A DNA stretch of 15,776 bases from an uncultured Clostridia bacterium (GCA_934615145.1 CAKTTM010000011.1:1-15776); one strand, 5' to 3'. Positions 6,671 through 14,421 are shown, counted from the stretch's first letter. Notes: a model not told the origin generated them from the sequence alone. Program-made: numbers and translations.

Positions 6671-7711
6671 CTACTCGTCAAAGAGGATGACACTTTTGAC
6701 GGTGTCTTTGATATGTTCGACCGTGGCCCGGTAGGCCTCCGGTGTCTGGCTGAAGGGGTAGCGGTTGGACACGATGCCCTTGACATCGATCATGCCGCTG
6801 GCGATGGCCTGTATGGTGGTGGGGAAGAGGTTGGCGTAGCGGAAGATCGAGGTGAGCACCAGCTCCTTGGCGCTGATGGGCCCCAGCGGCACGCCGCTTA
6901 GATCCTCAGCCGCCATGCCCACCAGCACGATGTGGCTGCCCGCCTTGGCCAGGCGCACAGAGGCCGCGATCGTGCTGCCATGCCCCACGCAGTCCAGCAC
7001 CGCGTCCACGCCCTGGCCCTGGGTCAGCTGCCCTATGCGCTCTACCGCGTCCACCTGGCCGCTGTTGATGGTGTCAAAGCCGTAGCTGGCGGCCACTTCC
7101 AGGCGCTTGTCGATCAGGTCCACCACGATGACGCGGCTGGCGCCCATGGCCTTGGCGGCCAGGGCCGATACCAGGCCGATGCAGCCGGCACCATAGACCA
7201 GCACGCTGTCGCCCAGCTTCACCTGGCCGGTGCGCGCGGCGTTGATACCAATGGCCAGCGGCTCCACCAGGGCGCCCTCCTCCAGGCTCATGCCGTCAGG
7301 CAGCTTGAAGGTCCACCGGGCGGGATAGGCGATATAGTTCATCAGGCAGCCACCGTAGGGCGGCGTGGCCAGGAAGACCACATCGGGGCAGAGGTTGTAG
7401 CGGCCGCTCAAACAATAGGCGCACTTGCCGCAGGGAACACCCGGCTCAATGCAGACCCGGTCGCCCACCTTCAGATCGCTCACATCCGCGCCCACCGCCG
7501 TGACCACGCCGCTGGCCTCATGGCCCAGGATGAAGGGAAAATCCACCACAAAGTCGCCGATGCGCCCGTGGCTGTAGTAATGCACATCCGAGCCGCAAAT
7601 GCCCACCGCCGCCAGCTTGATGAGCACCTCGTCCCTATTCGGGCTGGGCATGGGGATGTCCTGCATCTGGATGGTGTTGAGTTGCGTTAGGACCGCAGCC
7701 TTGTTCTTCAT
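6671..7711 (-). CDS. Zinc-dependent polyol dehydrogenase (xylitol/sorbitol dehydrogenase-like)
   Basis: A 346-residue medium-chain dehydrogenase/reductase. It should oxidise a sugar alcohol to its ketose with NAD+, for example xylitol or D-arabitol to D-xylulose, or sorbitol to fructose. Catalytic zinc residues are visible: C39 in GICGSD, H64-E65 in GHEASG and E150 in LVEPL. The structural zinc lobe has four Cys (C94, C97, C100, C108). The Rossmann motif YGAGCIGL (173-180) and the acidic D198 after VIVV indicate NAD over NADP. The start has AGGAG about 7 nt upstream. The gene lies between the binding protein and the ROK regulator, with xylulokinase next, so a pentitol is the most coherent substrate. 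Sorbitol, L-iditol or threonine-type relatives share this fold, so exact specificity is inferred. Confidence 0.88.
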   Translation of the reverse strand: MKNKAAVLTQLNTIQMQDIPMPSPNRDEVLIKLAAVGICGSDVHYYSHGRIGDFVVDFPFILGHEASGVVTAVGADVSDLKVGDRVCIEPGVPCGKCAYCLSGRYNLCPDVVFLATPPYGGCLMNYIAYPARWTFKLPDGMSLEEGALVEPLAIGINAARTGQVKLGDSVLVYGAGCIGLVSALAAKAMGASRVIVVDLIDKRLEVAASYGFDTINSGQVDAVERIGQLTQGQGVDAVLDCVGHGSTIAASVRLAKAGSHIVLVGMAAEDLSGVPLGPISAKELVLTSIFRYANLFPTTIQAIASGMIDVKGIVSNRYPFSQTPEAYRATVEHIKDTVKSVILFDE

Positions 7712-7726
7712 ACTTCTCTCCTCAGA

Positions 7727-7764
7727 CAGGGCCCACCGGCAGCCTCCTGCCGGTGGGCAGCCTG
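7727..7764 (-). terminator. Strong intra-operon hairpin between binding protein and dehydrogenase genes
   Basis: GCCCACCGGCAG (7731-7742) and CTGCCGGTGGGC (7747-7758) pair perfectly with a CCTC loop. CAGG and CCTG extend the stem across a 2-nt bulge. On the minus strand no U-tract follows, so it is more likely a 3'-end stabiliser or partial attenuator than a full terminator. Such a structure after the binding-protein gene could keep binding protein in excess over the downstream enzymes. Confidence 0.6.
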
Positions 7765-7768
7765 TGAC

Positions 7769-8728
7769 TTAGTTCAGCGCGCCGGCCTTCTTGTGGATCT
7801 CGATCAGCTCGGCCACATTCTCCTTGGTGTACAGCGGGTTGCCCACATCGGTGTCGATCTGCTTTTCAGCGCCGGTGAGCAGCTTGTGAGAGGTGGACAG
7901 CAGCAGCTCCGCCAGCTCATAGGCGTTCTGCAGGCAGGTAGCGGTCATGCGGCCTTCCTCGATCAGCAGGGCGGCCTCAGCCGTGCCGTCAACGCCAAAG
8001 GACAGCGTATCGGCATAGGCGGGGTTGCCCTTGATGACCTCCAGCGCGCCCGCACACATGTTGTCATTCATGGCGGCGATCAGGCCTATCGTGTCGTTGG
8101 CGGTGACCCAGTCTTCCATCTTGGCCATGGCCTCGTCCTTGTTCCAGTTGGCATAGTCATCCCCCACGATGGTGACATCGGGGCGCTTCTCAAAGAACTC
8201 CTTCTGCCAGGCGACCAGGCGCTCATCGGCGTGGAAGTTGCCGGCAGGGCCGCGCAGGATGACAGCCTTGGCGCCCTGAGGCACATGCTCCAGCGCGTAG
8301 CGGGCGTTGACAGCGGCCTGCTCATAGGGGTTGGCGTCCACCGAGGAGGCACCCTCGATACCCTCGATGCGGGCGTTGGTGGTGATGCACAGGATGCCGG
8401 CGGCTACCACTTTCTCCGCATAGGGACGCTGCGCCTCGCCGTTGTTGGGCTGGATGATGATGGCGTCGTACTTATTGGTGATGGCATTTTCGATCATGGA
8501 GTTTTCGATCTCGTCATTGGCCTGCCCATCGAAGATGTCAACGGTGATGTCGGGATACTTGTCAGCCTCGTCCTTGACGGCGTTGGCTAGCCAGGCGGCG
8601 AAGGAGTCGGCCTGCGCGCGGGCAATGTAGGCGACGCGGTAGGTCTTGGCGGGCTCAGCGACGGCGCTGATCATGGCCACGCCCATCAGCAGGGTAAGCA
8701 CCAGCAACAGGGACAGGATCTTCTTCAT
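7769..8728 (-). CDS. Sugar ABC transporter substrate-binding protein (RbsB/XylF type)
   Basis: A 319-residue periplasmic-binding-protein-like sugar receptor for a CUT2 importer. It should capture a monosaccharide or polyol outside the membrane and deliver it to the permease. The N terminus is a classic signal peptide: MKKILS, a hydrophobic core, then the A-x-A site SAVA before EPAKTYRV, cleaved after about residue 24. The mature part starts with the first beta strand YRVAYIARAQ and continues through IIIQPNNGEA, RGPAGNFHADER, IAAMNDN and the hinge-region FGVDGTAEA, as in ribose- and xylose-binding relatives. There is no lipobox Cys, unusual for a monoderm Firmicute. A strong AAAGGAGGT lies just before the ATG. 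It follows the permease by 48 bp; gene order here is ATPase, permease, binding protein. The ligand is not readable from sequence. Confidence 0.9.
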   Translation of the reverse strand: MKKILSLLLVLTLLMGVAMISAVAEPAKTYRVAYIARAQADSFAAWLANAVKDEADKYPDITVDIFDGQANDEIENSMIENAITNKYDAIIIQPNNGEAQRPYAEKVVAAGILCITTNARIEGIEGASSVDANPYEQAAVNARYALEHVPQGAKAVILRGPAGNFHADERLVAWQKEFFEKRPDVTIVGDDYANWNKDEAMAKMEDWVTANDTIGLIAAMNDNMCAGALEVIKGNPAYADTLSFGVDGTAEAALLIEEGRMTATCLQNAYELAELLLSTSHKLLTGAEKQIDTDVGNPLYTKENVAELIEIHKKAGALN

Positions 8729-8776
8729 GGGGACCTCCTTTGAATTGTAGATATGCTAACCGCTGGGCGGCTATGC

Positions 8777-9787
8777 TCATGCTTTGCTGTCCAGGCTGCC
8801 AAGTTTGCGCCTGGTGCGGCGAGATTTGGCGTAGATGTCGTAGATCACGGCCAGGGCAATGATCAGGCCGCGGATGATCTGCTGCAGGTAGGAGTTGGTC
8901 TTTGTCAGGTTCATGATGTTGTTGAGAAAACCCACGATGAAGGCACCAATCAGCGTGCCGCCGGCTGTGCCCAGGCCGCCGGAGAAGCTGGTGCCGCCGA
9001 TGATGGTGGTAGTCAGCGCGTCAAACTCCGCGCCCTGCGCGCCATTTGGCAGGCCCGCGTTGACCCGCGACATGTACAGCACCGCAGCGATCCCCACCAG
9101 CGCGCCATTGATCAGGTAGGCCTTGAGCTTGATGTTCTTGACCGCGATGCCGGATGCCACCGCCGCCTCCTCATTGCCGCCGATGGCGTAGACCGAGCGG
9201 CCCATGCGGGTGTTGGTCAGAAAATAGCTAGTGAAGACGAAGAATATCAGCATGATGATGATGGGGATGGGCACGATCCACAGCGAGCCCTGACCGGGCA
9301 CCACATAGTCGCCTATCTGGTAGACATTCTGGCCCGCCGTCATCATCAGCGCCGCGCCCCTGGCCATGGTCTGCATCGCCAGCGTGGCGATGAAGGCCGG
9401 CGTCTTAAACCAGGTGACCATGATGCCGTTTAGCAGGTTGCACAACACCGCGACCAGGATGCTGACCAGCGCTGCTACGATCATGGCCGGCAGGCTGGCG
9501 ATACTGGCCGTGATCAGCGCCTTGTAGGCGATCACCGACAGGGTGCCGGCAAAGGCCATCACCGAGCCGCTGGACAGATCGAGCATACCGCAGATGATCA
9601 GGATTGTCTGCCCAAAGGCCAGGATGGTGGTGACGGAGATCTGGCGCGAGACATTGGTCAGGTTGCCCCAGGTGAGAAAATTGCTGTTGAGCACCGTGCA
9701 GATAAGGAAGAGCACGATGAGAACCAGCATGATGCTGTACTTGCCAGTCATGCGCTGAAAGAGATTGCCCGGCTTTTGCTGCGTCAT
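8777..9787 (-). CDS. Sugar ABC transporter permease (RbsC/XylH type)
   Basis: A 336-residue integral membrane protein of the CUT2 permease family, forming the channel for the sugar captured by the adjacent binding protein. About eight to ten hydrophobic segments are visible. Landmarks are FLTWGNLTNVSRQ near the N terminus, GMLDLSSGSVMA, TPAFIATLAMQTMARG, the cytoplasmic coupling loop GRSVYAIGGNEEAAVASGI that docks on the ATPase, and GGTSFSGGLGTAGGTLIGA toward the C terminus. The basic tail (KSRRTRRK) fits a cytoplasmic end. It begins 36 bp after the ATPase gene, with GGGAG and GGAAGGA before the ATG, so the two should be co-transcribed. Confidence 0.93.
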   Translation of the reverse strand: MTQQKPGNLFQRMTGKYSIMLVLIVLFLICTVLNSNFLTWGNLTNVSRQISVTTILAFGQTILIICGMLDLSSGSVMAFAGTLSVIAYKALITASIASLPAMIVAALVSILVAVLCNLLNGIMVTWFKTPAFIATLAMQTMARGAALMMTAGQNVYQIGDYVVPGQGSLWIVPIPIIIMLIFFVFTSYFLTNTRMGRSVYAIGGNEEAAVASGIAVKNIKLKAYLINGALVGIAAVLYMSRVNAGLPNGAQGAEFDALTTTIIGGTSFSGGLGTAGGTLIGAFIVGFLNNIMNLTKTNSYLQQIIRGLIIALAVIYDIYAKSRRTRRKLGSLDSKA

Positions 9788-9823
9788 ATTCCTTCCACTC
9801 CCTGTTTGCTTGCTTGGGGCACC

Positions 9824-11344
9824 TCAGGCCCCTCTGGCCTGGCCCACGCCTGTTGCCAGCGCCATGATCTGCTCGGCGCTGAAGTCCTCGCGCTTCAGTT
9901 CTCCTGCGATGCGCCCATGGCACATCACATAGATACGGTCACACATGCCGATGAGCTCGGGCAGCTCGGAGGAGACCATCACGATGCTCTTGCCGCGGGC
10001 CGCCAGGTCCATCATCAGCTTGTATATCTCATACTTGGCACCCACATCGATGCCGCGGGTGGGCTCATCCAGCAGCAGCACCTGAGGATCGCGCACGATC
10101 CACTTGGCCAGCACCACCTTTTGCTGGTTGCCGCCAGACAGCGCCTCCACCGTGGTTTCCAGGCTGGGGGTCTTCACCCGCATGCTGTCACAGGCCTGCG
10201 ACACCGCCTCGCGTTCCAGCCCTGCATGCAGCCGCCCGCCGAATATGAAGTTCTTCAGCGTTGCCAGCGACACATTCTCCATGATGGAGCGTATGCCCAC
10301 CAGCCCATAGCGCCTGCGGTCCTCGCTGAGCATGACAAGGCCCGAGGCAATGCTGTCGGTCACCTTGTGGCGCGACAGCGCCTGACCCGCCACCCTGATG
10401 CCGCCCTGGCTGGAATCCAGGCCATAGAGCGCGCGCATCACCTCGGTGCGTCCGGCGCCCATCAGCCCCGCAAAGCCCACCACCTCGCCCGCCTTGACAT
10501 GGAAGGACACATCCTCAAAGCCACCGCCGCTGAGCCCCTCTACCCGCAGCATCTCTTCACCCACGGGCCTTGGCTCATAGGGATACTTGTTGTCCATCCG
10601 GCGACCCACCATCATGGCGATCACATCGTCGATGTCCAGCTCAGCGGCCGGCTTGGTGCCCACCACAGCGCCGTCGCGCAGCACCGTGATCTCATCGGCG
10701 ATCTCAAAGATCTCGTCGAGCTTATGCGATATGTAGATGATGCTGGCGCCGCGCGCCTTCATCTGGGCGATCTTCTCAAACAGCGCCCGCACTTCCTTCT
10801 GCGTGATGGCAGAGGTGGGCTCGTCCATGATGATGATGTCGGAGTTGTAGGACACCGCCTTGATGATCTCCAGCATCTGTATGTCTGAGACCGACAGGTC
10901 CTTCATCTTGTCATCGGGGCCATAATGGAGGCCTTCCTGCTCCAGTAGCGCCCTGGCCTGGCGCCGCATGGCCTCGCGGTCGACAGCGCCCAGGCGCGTA
11001 CGGGGCCATCTGCCCAGGAATATGTTTTCTGCTACGCTTAGCTCAGGCACAAAGTTCAGCTCCTGGAATATCATGCTGATGCCCAGGCTGCGCGCGTGGA
11101 TGGGGTTGCTGATCTGCACCTGTCTGCCATCGATGAGTACCTGGCCCGCGTCCGGCGCGTGGATGCCGTTGATGATCTTCATCAAGGTGGACTTGCCCGC
11201 CCCGTTCTCGCCACAGAGCACATGCGTGCTGCCCGGCCTCACCCTGAAGCTGATATCATCCAGGGCCTTGACGCCGGGAAAGGACTTTGATACGCCGATG
11301 ACCTCCAGCTTATACTCGCTGGCATTGCCTGCTGTGGATCGCAA
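9824..11344 (-). CDS. Sugar ABC transporter ATP-binding protein, double NBD (RbsA/XylG type)
   Basis: A 506-residue tandem ATPase that powers CUT2 sugar import at the inner face of the membrane. The first domain has Walker A GENGAGKST (45-53), Q-loop Q94, a signature region DLSVSDIQM (149-157) that departs from LSGGQ, Walker B IIIMDEP (170-176) and switch H207. The second has a degenerate Walker A GLMGAGRTE (293-301) without the Lys, as is normal for this family, then LSEDRRRYGL, a good LSGGNQQ signature (402-408) and LLLDEPTRGID. The start is TTG at 11344: GAGGAGG lies 7 nt upstream, while a nearby ATG overlapping that site is out of frame. It is the first gene of the operon, downstream of a near-consensus promoter. 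Confidence 0.92.
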   Translation of the reverse strand: MRSTAGNASEYKLEVIGVSKSFPGVKALDDISFRVRPGSTHVLCGENGAGKSTLMKIINGIHAPDAGQVLIDGRQVQISNPIHARSLGISMIFQELNFVPELSVAENIFLGRWPRTRLGAVDREAMRRQARALLEQEGLHYGPDDKMKDLSVSDIQMLEIIKAVSYNSDIIIMDEPTSAITQKEVRALFEKIAQMKARGASIIYISHKLDEIFEIADEITVLRDGAVVGTKPAAELDIDDVIAMMVGRRMDNKYPYEPRPVGEEMLRVEGLSGGGFEDVSFHVKAGEVVGFAGLMGAGRTEVMRALYGLDSSQGGIRVAGQALSRHKVTDSIASGLVMLSEDRRRYGLVGIRSIMENVSLATLKNFIFGGRLHAGLEREAVSQACDSMRVKTPSLETTVEALSGGNQQKVVLAKWIVRDPQVLLLDEPTRGIDVGAKYEIYKLMMDLAARGKSIVMVSSELPELIGMCDRIYVMCHGRIAGELKREDFSAEQIMALATGVGQARGA

Positions 11345-11375
11345 TCGATCGCCTCCTCATGGCAAAGATGAATCT

Positions 11376-11392
11376 TTTAACAAGCTGTTTTA
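11376..11392 (-). promoter_or_regulatory. Candidate operator in the transporter operon leader
   Basis: An imperfect AT-rich inverted repeat, TTTAACA-AGC-TGTTTTA, with five of seven arm positions paired. It lies about 20-35 bp downstream of the predicted transcription start and before the ribosome site. On the minus strand, TTAAAAG-type heptamers also repeat on either side of it (11375-11380 and about 11400-11406). A ROK repressor bound here could block transcription; the assignment is inferred from position and symmetry only. Confidence 0.35.
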
Positions 11393-11415
11393 CAATAGAC
11401 TTTTAAATTACTTGC

Positions 11416-11444
11416 ATCATAAGGGGGATGAGCAGGCTTGTCAA
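11416..11444 (-). promoter_or_regulatory. Sigma-A promoter of the sugar transporter operon
   Basis: On the minus strand, TTGACA (11439-11444) is followed by exactly 17 nt and TATGAT (11416-11421). The -35 is perfect and the -10 matches five of six positions. It lies about 70 bp upstream of the TTG start of the ABC ATPase and points into the operon. This is the best promoter in the window. Confidence 0.8.
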
Positions 11445-11491
11445 GGGGTGCTGGGAAAATATTCTTCCTGTGGTATCAGTCAGCGCAAGAA

Positions 11492-11528
11492 GCGTCTGCC
11501 AGGCGGATGATGGCCGCCTGGCAGACGC
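11492..11528 (-). terminator. Terminator downstream of galT
   Basis: GCGTCTGCCAGGCGG (11492-11506) and its exact reverse complement (11514-11528) form a 15-bp perfect stem with a 7-nt loop. On the minus strand it is followed by TTCTTGCG. It lies about 56 bp past the galT stop and just before the promoter of the next operon, so it separates the two transcription units. Confidence 0.75.
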
Positions 11529-11584
11529 GGTTGATGTGAATGAGCACTTTGCTGCTGCTGGATAATATTATCGCGTTGGTGGGC

Positions 11585-13087
11585 TTAGAATCCCAAGCCC
11601 ACCTTGTTTAGGAACCCCTTCAGCCCCTTCTCGCCCGCCTCGTCCTGCTTGAATACACCGGTGTCCACTAGCACCTGATAGCAGATCTGGCCCACTTGAT
11701 CGCGCAGGAAGCTGTCGGCCTGGGCTTCGTCGCCGCCGGGCCACTTCACCTTCAAGTCCTCCAGCCAGGCCAGGTGGGGGGAGTCGGCTGGCAGCAGGGC
11801 GCCTGTCGTCAGCGCCTGCTGCAGCTGCTGCAGCTCGTTTTTCAGCCGGCCGGGCAGTATGAACAGGCCCATCGCTTCGATCAGGCCGATGTTTTCCTTT
11901 TTGATGTGATGCTTGTCCGCGTGCGGGTGGAAGAGGCCCAGCGGGTGCTGATCGCTGGTACGGTTGTTGCGCAGCAGCAGGTAGGCGGTGTAGCAGTCCT
12001 TATCTTTCCTCAGCACCGGGGTGATGGCGTTGTGCGCCTCTGTCGTGCGGGCGATGATGTCCAGTGCCTCATCGCTGTGCCCGCGCCAGCCATCCAGCAC
12101 CCTCACCATCATGTCGATCAGCTTGCGCCGGTCGCGGCTCTCAAACTTAAGGCAGGTCATCGGCCAGTTGAGCGCCCAGCCCATCAGCGCGCTGTCTTTA
12201 CAGTCGATCTCAAACCAGCTGCTCGCGCTGTCCATGGGAAACTGGTGCCTGCCACCCTGGAAATGGTCATGCGTCAGGATCGAGCCGCCCACGATCGGCA
12301 AATCGGCGTTGGAGCCCACAAAGTAATGCGGGAAGGCGTCCACAAAGTCCGCCATCTTTTCAAAGCTCTGCCGGGTCATCTGCATGGGCAGGTGCTGGCC
12401 GTTTAAAATAATGCAGTGCTCATCGTAGTAGGCGTAGGGCGAGTACTGGAAATACCAGCTCTCCCCGCCCAGGCTCAGCGGCAGGATGCGGTGGTTCTGC
12501 CTGGCGGGGTAGCCCGGCCGGCCCGCATAGCCGGGGTTCTCCCGGCAGAGCATGCACTTGGGGTAGCCCAGCGCCTGCTGCCGCCTGGCCGCCGCGATGT
12601 CGCGCGGGTCCTTCTCGGGCTTGGACAGGTTGATGGTGATCTGCATCTCTCCCGCCGGCGTCTGCGCCGGGTAGACCACATTTTGCGCGATCTGCTCGGT
12701 GCGGATATAGTCGTTGTCCCTACACAGCTTATAAAACCAGTGCGTGGCCGCCTCACTGCCCGCGGCCTCCCTCAGCGCCGCGAACTGCATCCTGACCGCC
12801 CGCGGGCTGGGCGTCACCGCGCCAAAGAGCCGCGCGCTGAAGCGCTCCCTGGCCTCCAGGCTGTCCTGGCACAGCTGCTTGCTCACCGCCAGGTCCACCA
12901 GCATGTCGCTAAGCCGCAGCATCGGCAGCAGGCTGGCCGCGCCCTCGGGCGCTGCCACCTGCAATATGTCCAGCACCAGGTTGACCGTATAATCATAGTC
13001 TTCCTGCTGCGCCAGCCCCTGCTGCACCGCCGCCTGGCAGAACATCGTCACCAGCTGGCCCTCAGTCCAGGCCTCATGATTCATCAT
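11585..13087 (-). CDS. galT: Galactose-1-phosphate uridylyltransferase, class II (Firmicutes type)
   Basis: GalT of the Leloir pathway: UDP-glucose + galactose 1-phosphate to glucose 1-phosphate + UDP-galactose, in the cytoplasm. At 500 residues it is the long class II form. It shows YPKCMLCRENPGYAGRPGYP (about 175-194) with NHRILP after it, and the histidine motif THDHFQGGRH with H273-D-H275, in place of the HPH triad of class I enzymes; the second His should carry the uridylyl group. The start at 13087 is chosen because AGGGGGA lies 8 nt upstream; the in-frame ATG at 13108 has no ribosome site. A promoter with TGTTATAAT lies just upstream, divergent from nagB. No galK or galE is in the window, so other Leloir genes must be elsewhere. 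Confidence 0.93.
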   Translation of the reverse strand: MMNHEAWTEGQLVTMFCQAAVQQGLAQQEDYDYTVNLVLDILQVAAPEGAASLLPMLRLSDMLVDLAVSKQLCQDSLEARERFSARLFGAVTPSPRAVRMQFAALREAAGSEAATHWFYKLCRDNDYIRTEQIAQNVVYPAQTPAGEMQITINLSKPEKDPRDIAAARRQQALGYPKCMLCRENPGYAGRPGYPARQNHRILPLSLGGESWYFQYSPYAYYDEHCIILNGQHLPMQMTRQSFEKMADFVDAFPHYFVGSNADLPIVGGSILTHDHFQGGRHQFPMDSASSWFEIDCKDSALMGWALNWPMTCLKFESRDRRKLIDMMVRVLDGWRGHSDEALDIIARTTEAHNAITPVLRKDKDCYTAYLLLRNNRTSDQHPLGLFHPHADKHHIKKENIGLIEAMGLFILPGRLKNELQQLQQALTTGALLPADSPHLAWLEDLKVKWPGGDEAQADSFLRDQVGQICYQVLVDTGVFKQDEAGEKGLKGFLNKVGLGF

Positions 13088-13117
13088 CGTTTTATCCCCC
13101 TGTTTCACTTAGCGTAA

Positions 13118-13126
13118 ATTATAACA
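13118..13126 (-). promoter_or_regulatory. galT promoter, extended -10
   Basis: On the minus strand the sequence is TG-T-TATAAT, a perfect extended -10. The hexamer at 13118-13123 is about 31 bp before the galT ATG. No strong -35 is visible (TACACA at about 18 nt). It faces the nagB promoter 48 bp away. Confidence 0.6.
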
Positions 13127-13162
13127 GATGCCCGGCCCTTTGTGTACGCCCGGCATGAAGTA

Positions 13163-13171
13163 TGCTATAAT
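13163..13171 (+). promoter_or_regulatory. nagB promoter, extended -10
   Basis: TGC-TATAAT at 13163-13171 is a perfect extended -10 element. A -35 at the usual distance (TGTACG) is weak. The start codon is 26 bp downstream, with GGAGG in between. GCCCGG occurs twice (about 13131 and 13148) between this and the galT promoter and could be a shared control site. Confidence 0.65.
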
Positions 13172-13197
13172 AGGCAGCAAAATGGAGGGCTATTGCT

Positions 13198-13917
13198 ATG
13201 ATTGTACATGTCTTTGACAAGCCCAGGCAGGCCAGCCTGGCCGCGGCCCAGCTCTTTGCCGCGCAGATATTGGAGAAGCCTGATTCCGTCCTGGGCCTGG
13301 CCACTGGCTCCACCCCGGTGGACACCTACAAGCAGCTCATCGCTTGGCATCGGGATGGCCTGCTGGATTTTTCCCAGTGCGTCAGCTTTAACCTGGATGA
13401 GTATGTGGGCCTGGACGCCAGCCACCCGGCCAGCTACCATGTCTTCATGCGCGAGCAGCTCTTTGACCACATCAACATGAAGCAGACCCACGTGCCCGAC
13501 GGCGTACCCAAGAGCCTGAAGGCCGAGTGCCGCCGCTATGACAAGGCCATCGCTGCCGCCGGCGGCATCGACATACAGCTGCTGGGCCTGGGCACCAACG
13601 CCCACATCGGCTTCAACGAGCCCGACAGCGCCTATGTCATCGGCACCCATGTGGTAGACCTGACCGACAGCACCATCGAGTCCAACAAGCGCTTCTTCAA
13701 GAAGGCCGCCGATGTGCCGCGCCAGGCCATTTCCCTGGGCGCAGGCGGCATCATGAAGGCGCGCAAGATCGTGCTGGTCGCCTATGGCAAGTCCAAGGCC
13801 CAGGCCGTCAAGGCCATGGTGCAGGGCGAGGCCGATCCGCAGGTGCAGGCCGCAATTTTGCGGATGCATCCCAATTGCGTGATCCTGCTGGACAAGGAAG
13901 CGGCCAGTTTGATCTGA
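13198..13917 (+). CDS. nagB: Glucosamine-6-phosphate deaminase
   Basis: Converts glucosamine 6-phosphate and water to fructose 6-phosphate and ammonia, the committed step of amino-sugar catabolism in the cytoplasm. The 239 residues match the short monomeric form typical of Firmicutes. Motifs are GLATGSTP (33-40, phosphate loop), NLDEY with catalytic D67, and LGLGTNAHIGFNEP (129-142) with H136 and E141. The common form of the last motif is NGHIGFNEP; here Gly is replaced by Ala. SLGAGGIMKARKI corresponds to the usual TMGIGTIMKA segment. GGAGG lies 9 nt before the ATG. It is transcribed divergently from galT and toward the DnaA-box region, alone among the genes left of that region. No clear terminator follows it. 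No nagA or nagE is visible. Confidence 0.93.
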   Translation: MIVHVFDKPRQASLAAAQLFAAQILEKPDSVLGLATGSTPVDTYKQLIAWHRDGLLDFSQCVSFNLDEYVGLDASHPASYHVFMREQLFDHINMKQTHVPDGVPKSLKAECRRYDKAIAAAGGIDIQLLGLGTNAHIGFNEPDSAYVIGTHVVDLTDSTIESNKRFFKKAADVPRQAISLGAGGIMKARKIVLVAYGKSKAQAVKAMVQGEADPQVQAAILRMHPNCVILLDKEAASLI

Positions 13918-13933
13918 GATTTGTCCGGGCTTT

Positions 13934-13942
13934 GTGGATAGA
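13934..13942 (-). promoter_or_regulatory. DnaA box, left cluster 1
   Basis: TGTGGATAG, i.e. CTATCCACA on the minus strand, matches the TTATCCACA consensus at eight of nine positions. It begins 17 bp after the nagB stop codon. Confidence 0.65.
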
Positions 13943-13945
13943 TCT

Positions 13946-13954
13946 GTGGACGAA
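13946..13954 (-). promoter_or_regulatory. DnaA box, left cluster 2
   Basis: TGTGGACGA, i.e. TCGTCCACA on the minus strand, matches consensus at seven of nine positions. It is 3 bp from the previous box, in the same orientation. Confidence 0.45.
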
Positions 13955-13998
13955 TCGGGGGGCTGAGGCCGGAGGGCTTGTGCAGGCCTGAAGGGGGA

Positions 13999-14007
13999 TA
14001 TGCACAG
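13999..14007 (+). promoter_or_regulatory. DnaA box, left cluster 3
   Basis: ATATGCACA fits the relaxed TTWTNCACA consensus at eight of nine positions. It is the only plus-oriented site in the left cluster. Confidence 0.4.
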
Positions 14008-14024
14008 CCTGTGGGTTGCGCTTT

Positions 14025-14033
14025 GTGGAAATG
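14025..14033 (-). promoter_or_regulatory. DnaA box, left cluster 4
   Basis: TGTGGAAAT, i.e. ATTTCCACA on the minus strand, fits the relaxed TTWTNCACA consensus at eight of nine positions. Weaker TGTGGG sites flank it at 14011 and 14044. Confidence 0.45.
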
Positions 14034-14421
14034 TGAGTTGTTGTGGGTTTTTTGGGCAAGGCGGGGGAGTCGTGATGGGTGAGGGAACCAAGCTGCGCGC
14101 GGCTGCAGCGCGAAGAATCACTTCGCTCTCTTCTCGGCTTGCGTGGTCAAGTGAGGGGTAGGCGAACGGCCGCCCAACAATCCGCGCCTCACCTTCGCCA
14201 TGTCGCGTGCTGCGCGCTATGCGCTTGCCCGCTCTGTGGCTCAGGTGACCCTCAGTTCAGCATGGTCGCTTTCTGCGCTCGCAGGCGCTCGCTTGAAAGC
14301 TCGCTGCTTCACTGGGCTGCCGCCCGCCTTCATCCGCCTACTGGCGGCGGCGGGCTCTGCCCCCCTGACAAGGGCTTTCATCCCTTGACCCATCTCTGGT
14401 TTTCCCCAGATTGTTCCCACT

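Noticed and set aside
6634..6671. GGGCAG/CTGCCC inverted repeat between the dehydrogenase and ROK genes as a terminator
   Set aside because: Only a 6-bp stem with a long loop, and no U-tract on the transcribed strand.
14090..14390. CRISPR-like or tandem repeats in the GC-rich middle of the origin region
   Set aside because: The inverted repeats are short, different from each other and irregularly spaced. There is no regular direct repeat and spacer pattern.
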